This document shows positions 57,865-64,000 of a stretch of DNA of 64,000 nt, piece after piece; positions within the stretch are counted from its first letter, which is position 1; every line of letters starts with the position of its first letter. Where the stretch lies: the NCBI GenBank assembly GCA_036365515.1, contig CM070874.1, forward strand, positions 248,090,930 through 248,154,929, in the 5' to 3' direction. The stretch comes from Torymus aiolomorphi (Eukaryota > Arthropoda > Insecta > Hymenoptera > Torymidae). Below the pieces are notes generated by a model. The model saw only the letters and a list, made by a program, of their open reading frames with translations, made no database searches and had not been told where the DNA came from. The translations under genes were made by a program, and so were the position numbers.

Positions 57865-59193
57865 TTACCAAAAGTATCTTTGATAAGTTGGTTGTAATGA
57901 ATAATCTGTTGCTTCTATGTATTTTTTTATTTTCTTTTTTAAAATTTCACATTGTTCAGTATCAATTGCACTATGATTTACCTTATGATTTGTTTTATAT
58001 TTTTTATTACTATAGTCACAGTTTGCGCACTTTAAAGTGTTACAATTGCATTTACTTGCTTCATGTGGTCCTGCACATTTAAAGCACATAACCTTGTTCG
58101 TGCATTTTTTGCCACCGTGTCCATAGCCAGCACATTTATTGCACGGATTTGTATTAATAATGTCATAGGCTCTGCAATTTTGATAGCCTATTAGAATTTT
58201 GCTTCTATTTTCCTTTATATGTTTATATATACTAGAAGTTACTTGTATTATTGCACTATTTGATGTTTGGTTTGTGAAAATATATAGCACTTTGCACTTT
58301 TCATCCATATTGCTGAAGTTTCTTTGGTTTATGTCAGTTTCTACTTCTTCTTTGGTTGAGAGATGCTTATCTATTCCTATTACTTTCATTGTAGGTTTAT
58401 GTATTTGTTCTTTTTCAATTTAAAAGTTTTCGTTTAGACTATTTTTTAAATTTAATTCTATTTTCTCTACACTTTCTATGTTCGTACAGTTTATTATCAC
58501 AGTGTCCTTGATTTTAGTATTAACATTTTTTGTTTGTACTGTTTTGTCATTAGTTATGTAATTGCACACAGTTTTCACGATATTTGTTTCATCTTTGCTG
58601 TTGGTTTTCTTGATGATGAGCTTTGGCACTTTTTTGTTTTTTGGCTTAATATTGCTTTGTGTAAGAACATTTGCATATGTTGCCCATGGTTGGTTTACAT
58701 TTTTGTTATTTTTTTCTTTTTCTTGGATTAGTAGTTTATTAAGTAGTTCATTTTTTTCTTGCAGTATCTGAACTATTTGTTTTAATAATTTGTTTTCTAC
58801 TTTGTATTTTTCATTTTCACTTAGTTCTTCATAGATGGTAACATTTAGTGTTTTTCCTTTATTTGACTCTAGATCAATTTCATTTAATATCTCTTGCTTC
58901 TGTAGTTCCCTGTCTTCGCCTTTGTATTGAGCTATAAAAGCAGCAGTAGGTCTTTTCAGTTCACCATATGGTAATTTTGAGGTTAGTGCAAAGTTAGGGT
59001 GATCTTGGCAGATGATAAATGAGTTGCTTAGAAATTTCACAGGCACACCAGCGTTATATTTTGTAGCTACTTCATTTGTGTGTTGAAATTCACCGCATAA
59101 AATACACACTACTGCACCAACTTTTTGAGTTGAGTGACATTTATAGAATTTATTTAATGTAGCATCGGGCGGCCCCTTGCTACCCAACGCCAT
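57865..59193 (-). pseudogene. LINE 4 ORF1 (gag-like), one in-frame stop
   Basis: It starts at ATG 59193 (MALGSKGPPDATLNKFYKCH). The N-terminal Cys/His group FYKCH..VVCILCGEFQH...FIICQDH suggests a zinc-binding domain. Next come a coiled-coil-like Lys/Glu/Leu stretch (about residues 130-170) and an RRM-like region. Then follow zinc knuckles CNKCAGYGHGGKKC (C-x2-C-x4-H-x4-C), CFKCAGPHEASKC and a partial CANC, in the Jockey ORF1 arrangement. A TAA at 58420-58422 interrupts the frame; it reopens in register ten codons later. It would be about 440 residues. Role: binds LINE RNA. Confidence 0.85.
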
Positions 59194-59218
59194 GTTGGCG
59201 TATCTTATTGGCGTTATG

Positions 59219-59450
59219 TAGTAATATATTTATTAATTTTTTTATTTCACGGGGAAATTCCCCTTTCATAATACAAAGTTTTCACTTATAATCTAGTAAT
59301 GATAATATTCATAAGGGTAGCGACCCAAATTTAGAAGACTTTTTATTTATTTCATTTTTAATGGTAAATATGAATCAAGATAAGCACTTCAAAATTAAAA
59401 TTAAAAAAATAAAGTTTTGTTTAAATTCTCTGTAACAATGAAAAGTAAAT
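59219..59450. other. short AT-rich flank of LINE 4
   Basis: Nothing recognised except a 14-nt GGGGAAATTCCCC hairpin near 59250. Confidence 0.5.
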
Positions 59451-59454
59451 AATT

Positions 59455-60345
59455 AAATTAGCGGTAGCTCACCCCTTACACTTTTTTTTTTTTTTTTTTA
59501 ACTCCGAAACAGGTTTACTATAATTTTAAAATATTTTACAACACATCAATTTCCAACCAAATTTGGTTTATCAAGACATTGCTCTTTCAAAATAATGTGT
59601 GAAAAAATTACATTTGTCCTTATAAAAATTAAGGGATGCAGCTCCTCAGCATTAAAACTGTGCCAAAATACTCGACATTTTATATGAAACATATAGTTGA
59701 TGGCTTCATTATGAAATTTCGACTCCATCTCGGGATAAAACGTTAAAAAAAAACGTTTTTTGGGGGTGAACTTTAAGGGCGGTTTTCATCCCCTAGATGT
59801 CTTTCTTCGTAGATAAAAAGAAACACGTGTCAAATATTTTTCTATACTCTAACCACTTGCAAAGTTTCATGAAAATCGGAGGCGGCCACAAACAAAAAGG
59901 TGATTAATTAAATTAGGTGTAATTCACCCCGTCCACGTGTTTTTTTTCTTAAACCTCGAAACAGCTCAATTATAATTTTTAATTCTCTTTATAACATGGC
60001 AATTTTCAACCAAATTTAGATCATTTAAACATTTTTATATCAAAATTCAATGGAAAATATCATATTTACCCTTATAAAAAATAGGGAATGCAACTCCCAG
60101 CATTAAAACTGTGCCGAAAAACTTGACTTTTCATAAAAAATAAATAGGTGTTGGTTTGATTAAAAAATTCCGATTCCTTCTTGAGGTATTAAAAAAACGG
60201 TTTTAGGGGTAAACTTTAAGGGCGGTTTTGACCGCCTAGATATGTTTTTCCGCCTATAAAAAAAAAAATACGTGTCAAATATTTTTTGATGCTCTACCCA
60301 TGTGCAAAGTTTCATGAAAATCAGAGGCGGACACTAAGTATCCTT
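59455..60345. repeat. tandem duplication, two copies of about 445 bp
   Basis: Copy 1 (about 59455-59902) and copy 2 (about 59905-60345) share AAATTAG, CTCGAAACAG/CTCCGAAACAG, ATTTTCAACCAAATTT, CAGCATTAAAACTGTGCC, GGGCGGTTTT, ACGTGTCAAATATTTTT and GCAAAGTTTCATGAAAATC in the same order. They have diverged by roughly a fifth. No coding frame. Confidence 0.85.
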
Positions 60346-60436
60346 TCCTTGTAAGAACATTACGAAATCCACAAAATAGAATCTCCAAAATTAAATATAA
60401 AAATACTTTTGCGATTGTAGGATGACATTATAATAT

Positions 60437-60529
60437 TGTACCGGTTGCTCCGCCCCCTACCGGACTTTCAAGAGTTTACCAGGGTCTGGAAGGGGGGAAA
60501 ACGAGTGTCAGGTTGCTTAAGAAACAAGA

Positions 60530-60602
<73 letters not shown>

Positions 60603-61503
60603 ATATAGGAATAATGTTTATTGAATTAACTCTAATATTAAGTAACAAAAATATAGTCTAAGCTGTCTATAATATGAGCCACCAATGATTGACTGTGATC
60701 GTCTTAATTCGCCACCTGAAACATGTGAACCAAAACAAACCTGTTTACTACGATGCACTACCAAGTCTGCGGAGCTTAGAACTAAATACTATCGCAGCGC
60801 CCTCGCGCAGGAGGGTCTAAGTAACGCTAAACCTCGATTCAATGCGTACGTGGAGTCATGGTGGCATGGGTGCGGTGAAGTCGGTATTCCTGTTCCGGTA
60901 TCTACGGCGCGTAATGCCCTCTTTTCGCTAGTCACGTGTGCACACGTCGACTGAGGGAACGGTAGCTTTGGGCACCCGGGCTATGTCTACCTCGTGTGCT
61001 CACGACGGTAGAATCAAGACTCGTTCCGGTTTTCCTGGCACAGGTACAGATAGTTAGTGTTCTGCTAGTCACGTGTGCGATCGTCGTCTAATGGAGCCGC
61101 AACTCCAGGAACACTTCTCGCGACTACCTCGCGTGCTCACGACGGTAGAAGCGGGGTGCGTTCCGGTGTTCCGGGCATAGGCAGGAGGGTTCGTGTTCCT
61201 CTAGCCACATGGGCGCACGACGACTAAGGAACAGCGGTTTCGGGTACACGGCCCGTGTGCTCACGACGGTAGTAATAGAAGGTGTGCCGGATGTCTAGGC
61301 GGTTGTTCGTGTTTCTCTAGTCGACGTGCGCACACGTCCGGCACATCTTCTGTTACTACCGTCGTTTATTCAATAAACATTATTCCTATATTTCATATAT
61401 ATTTATATGCTCTCGTTTCTTAAGTCATTTGACACTCCTTTTTCACCCTTTCACACCCTGGTAAACTCCTGAGCGTCCGGCCGGGGGCGGAGCAACCGAT
61501 ACA
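60437..61503 (+). repeat. LTR with inverted ends of about 190 bp
   Basis: It starts TGTACCGGTTGCTCCGCCCC and ends GGGGCGGAGCAACCGATACA, followed at once by a perfect tRNA-Lys-type primer site. The first and last 190 bp or so are also inverted copies of each other (AGTTTACCAGGGT, GAGTGTCA, CTTAAGAAAC, AGAGCATATA, AGGAATAATGTTTATTGAAT), with (TA)n in the left one. The middle is GC-rich and repeated. LTR structure is supported by TG..CA ends and the primer site; no second LTR is in the window. Confidence 0.65.
60925..61345 (+). repeat. GC-rich tandem repeat, about 125-140 bp, inside the LTR
   Basis: CTAGTCACGTGTGC (variants) starts near 60928, 61067, 61200 and 61316. CGTGTGCTCACGACGGTAG recurs near 60991, 61130 and 61255. 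Three to four units, each with TTCCGG and GGCA elements. Confidence 0.8.
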
Positions 61504-61521
61504 TGGCGCCCGAACAGGGAC
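61504..61521 (+). promoter_or_regulatory. primer binding site, tRNA-Lys type
   Basis: TGGCGCCCGAACAGGGAC is the exact complement of the 3' end of the animal tRNA-Lys(UUU), also used by several insect LTR elements and by lentiviruses. It touches the LTR end ATACA. Confidence 0.9.
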
Positions 61522-61708
61522 CATTTTATCTAAGACAAACGTGCTTAGAAACTACGCCAAGCCCGAACTGTTGTATAACTTGAAAGTTTTCAAGGTGTAT
61601 TCCACAAAAATTTAATAAATTTCTGCCCTATACTGTAATGTAGATAATACGTTTCGTTGTTTATTATTATAGTAAGTATGGATATTGTAAGCTCATCGAG
61701 GAGTGACT

Positions 61709-61867
61709 ATGGCCATGTCATGGATATACCGCCTGAAGAAGGAGGAGCTCGTGGAGGAGCTGTGCAAGTACCAGATCGATATCTGGGGTTCCGTGGCAGT
61801 ACTCCGACAGCTGTTAGTGGATTTCGTCAGGAAGAATGAGAAGCTATTCAGTACATATCTCATGTAA
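61709..61867 (+). CDS. short gag N-terminal ORF (52 aa) of the tRNA-Lys primed element
   Basis: The frame from ATG 61709 to TAA 61865 reads MAMSWIYRLKKEELVEELCK, then YQIDIWGSVAVLRQLLVDFV and RKNEKLF. This helix pattern (WIYRLKKEEL..EL..Y..D..GSV..LR..L) resembles the SAP-like start of gag in insect Gypsy elements. It ends early, so either a stop has truncated gag or the rest lies in another frame. The 61868-62225 stretch shows no capsid. It lies 188 bp after the primer site, a normal leader length. Confidence 0.55.
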   Translation: MAMSWIYRLKKEELVEELCKYQIDIWGSVAVLRQLLVDFVRKNEKLFSTYLM

Positions 61868-62225
61868 AATAACTTCACTGATCACTGTGCTCTATGTTGG
61901 TAAATTGTTACAATGCCTGCTCTCTACTTGAGTTTTGTGCATATTTAAAAAAATACAATATTCCCATTGCACCAATTTGTTGGTGTTTGCTCGAATATTC
62001 TCATTTTTTTATTGAAATGAAAAATAGTTATCTACGTCACCTTAAATGTACCTTAACAGAAGCGTTGGATATTTATTTAAAATGGGTATCTTTCGCCAAT
62101 AGTTCTACATAAACACTTATCTTATATGTTACAAATATACTTTTGAGGAATAGATTAGTGGAAAAATAGAGCACATGTATCTTCCACTGATCACTATAAC
62201 AGACAATGGCAATGTTATAATGTTC
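61868..62225. other. AT-rich sequence after the short gag, nothing recognised
   Basis: An open frame here (61894-62112) is Cys/Leu-rich with no known domain. Confidence 0.4.
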
Positions 62226-62229
62226 AAGA

Positions 62230-62495
62230 GAGTAAGCGAGAGAGAGAGATTAGAGCGCGAAACGTAGAAACGGGGACCTGGAGACAAGGACGTAGAGACA
62301 AAGGCGGAGGGACAGACACAGAGAGATAGAGTCGGAGAGACAGAGACGTTGAAACAGAAACGTAGAGACAGAGACGGGGAGACAAAGACGTGGAGACGGA
62401 GACGTAGAGAGACGTAGATACAGGGAAGTAGAGACAGAGCCGTAGAGACAGAGACGTAGAGGCAGGCGCGTAGAGACAGAGACATAGAGACGGAG
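62230..62495 (+). repeat. purine-rich minisatellite, 14-bp unit
   Basis: ACGTAGAGACAGAG and variants (ACGGGGAGACAAAG, ACGTGGAGACGGAG) are repeated about 16-18 times. A 14-bp unit shifts frame each time, so the long minus-strand frames through it (Ser/Leu-rich) are low-complexity artefacts. Confidence 0.88.
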
Positions 62496-62800
62496 ACAAG
62501 CCGACCGATCCAGATGACAACGATGAAGAACTGGACCGTACGGGAGACGCGGACGAAGAGCAGAACCTGGCAGACACCTCAACCCGGTCGAAGGACCCCA
62601 GCAACATAAATCTACACCACGCCTCCTGCATCTGTTTGGATAACCTCGTCACCAGGGCATATCTCCAGTGCACATTCAAGCCACCATGGGTGGTAGTCCA
62701 GGACCAGGTTTTCTCAAAACAGAAGAGATTCGGCACGTGGGTCCCCCACGCTAAGTTCCCAGCGAGCTTCCGTTCTTCCCGAAGAGAGAGGGAGATGTAA
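62474..62800 (+). other. open frame ending at a PPT, possible retroelement 3' ORF
   Basis: A frame of 109 codons without internal ATG starts in the minisatellite. It has an acidic part (DDNDEELDRTGDADEE) followed by ASCICLDNLVTRAYLQCTFK and KRFGTWVPHAKFPASF, and stops at TAA 62798. The stop overlaps a purine tract and a TGTAAC start, as often in Gypsy elements. No known domain recognised. Confidence 0.3.
62781..62795 (+). promoter_or_regulatory. possible polypurine tract before TGTAACG
   Basis: GAAGAGAGAGGGAGA is followed by TGTAACGAGG. It may mark a 3' LTR running to about 63017 (CTAACCTATACA). The evidence is only positional. Confidence 0.35.
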
Positions 62801-63017
62801 CGAGGCTGATGTGACTAACCTATACCTAAAGGCTATTATCAGGGCATCGAGTTAGGTTAGGTAGCATCAGCTCCGCTTGTCCACGGACATGCGCGCGCGC
62901 GCTCACGCCGGCCCATGTCAATCCGCTTTGTCCAGAGACTGCCGCGACTCCACACCGGCGCGTGCACACCGCAACTGATGCGTCATCATACCGGCGCGCA
63001 TCTTTTCACAAATCTAA

Positions 63018-64000
63018 CCTATACAGGGTGTCCCATTTTAATTTACCACCCCCTAAAACAGGTTAATAATTTGCTCTGAGAAAAAAATGTTTCAAATAAA
63101 ATTTGTTGGGTTCGAAGGGGGGCATCTTTTGGCTATTTCAGCTGTGACCTTGAACATGACCTTCAAGGTCATTTGAAGGTCACGACCAAATTTTCATATG
63201 AAATGTGCATATTTTTATGGCGGATTCGGATTCTACTAAAAAAGAGAAACACTTTTTGTCTGAATCATTTTTTGAAAAAATCCCAAATTTTTGTTGTAAA
63301 CGGCTTTAAAAAAGTTGAAAAAATCACTAGATATCTCTACCTTAAACTGAGGTTAGAATTTTTCCCACAGTTAAGATTGATTTTGATGAATGTTACTAGA
63401 TTCAATGAGGGACATACTGGAGTGACCTTCACCACGAACTTGCTTAAGAGCCATCAATGTCATTTGAAGGTCATCAAGATTTATTGAAGGTCAAATGTTT
63501 ATTTACAGGTAACCATTACATTTTATCCGAGGAATTGGAAACGTACACAATTTTACAAATTTAAGTCCAAGTATGACCTTAGCCATGAACTTGTCCTTAA
63601 CCAACAAGGTCATTCGAAGGTCAGTCAATTTATTTAACGATAATCCTCAATTTCTATTCCGGGAATTGAAGCTTGGCTATGACCTTGACCTCGAACCTAA
63701 AATTCATTTTAAGAAAGAACCCATAAGTAATAATTAAGTCCCATTTTAATTTACCACCCCCTAAAACAGGTTAATAATTTGCTCTGAGAAAAAAATGTTT
63801 GAAATAAAATTTGTTGGGTTCGAAGGGGGGCATCTTTTAGCTATTTCAGCTGTGACCTTGAACATGACCTTCAAGGTCATTTGAAAGTCAAGACCGAATT
63901 TTTCCCAGCAATAAGATGTTTTAGATGAATGTTACTAGCTTCAAACAAAGACAGTGGTATCCTTTGGATCACTTAAGGCAAGACCTTCACGTCCAACCAC
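63018..64000. repeat. 709-bp repeat unit dense in AAGGTCA half-sites, no gene
   Basis: The stretch at about 63029-63190 (starting GTCCCATTTTAATTTACCAC) recurs at 63739-63895 nearly unchanged, so one full unit is 709 bp and a second copy runs off the window. Between and within them TGACCTT/AAGGTCA occurs about 14 times on both strands. Open frames are short and featureless. Confidence 0.8.

Noticed and set aside
62129..62736. Ser/Leu-rich minus-strand frames up to 170 codons
   Set aside because: They read through a 14-bp minisatellite whose unit length shifts frame. No domain and no conservation sign.
62850..62866. TTAGGTTAGG, the insect telomere unit (also once near 13938)
   Set aside because: Only about two units, which is expected by chance in a TE-rich genome and not an interstitial telomere.

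Overview
The window is animal nuclear DNA, AT-rich and almost entirely built of transposable elements and simple repeats. The family set (mariner, piggyBac, Tc1-like, pogo-like, Jockey/CR1-type LINEs, Copia with an initiator-tRNA-Met half primer, Gypsy-like LTR elements) fits an insect. Hymenoptera is only a guess. I found no convincing host gene, rRNA, intact tRNA or CRISPR array. Every recognisable protein belongs to a mobile element, and most are broken.

Layout. 0-1.3 kb: 3' end of an LTR element (polypurine tract plus LTR). 2.56-2.76 kb: a small inverted-repeat MITE. 5.7-7.1 kb: a Tc1/mariner foldback with a transposase tail and a histone-type 3' stem-loop in each arm. 7.5-13.5 kb: AT-rich tandem repeats (about 134 and 222 bp units) split by two TTAA-flanked elements: a 2.3 kb palindrome built from two inverted piggyBac 3' halves and a 0.9 kb element with short terminal repeats. 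14.9-15.8 kb: a possible solo LTR with tRNA-like segments. 16.1-20.7 kb: LTR plus a zinc-knuckle-rich gag, interrupted by a 1 kb foldback carrying a SWIM finger. 21.2-23.4 kb: microsatellite, minisatellite and a 90-123 bp satellite.

24.5-33.9 kb: two CR1/Jockey-type LINEs on the minus strand. Each is bounded on both sides by (GA)n, and the first is split by a mariner with TA target duplication and one in-frame stop. 34.2-41.4 kb: a 6.7 kb element with arms of about 1 kb and an intron-containing gene of a transposase-like family I cannot name, lying between (TA)n and (CA)n tracts. 41.6-42.6 kb: LINE scrap. 44.8-46.5 kb: decayed pogo-like transposase with a palindrome at its 5' end. 46.5-59.2 kb: a Jockey-like LINE (minus strand) split by a 7.4 kb Copia element with 5-bp target duplication (ATTGT). 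59.4-60.4 kb: a tandem duplication. 60.4-61.9 kb: LTR with a perfect tRNA-Lys type primer site and a small gag-like ORF. 62.2-64 kb: minisatellite, possible PPT/LTR junction, and a 709-bp repeat dense in AAGGTCA.

Three signals stand out. First, long inverted arms recur in unrelated transposon families. Second, the Copia element carries 30 same-strand copies of AGCGAC and a gag frame that appears spliced from three exons. Third, the transposase fragment at 6.2-6.5 kb is followed, 91 nt after its stop, by a histone mRNA-type stem-loop.
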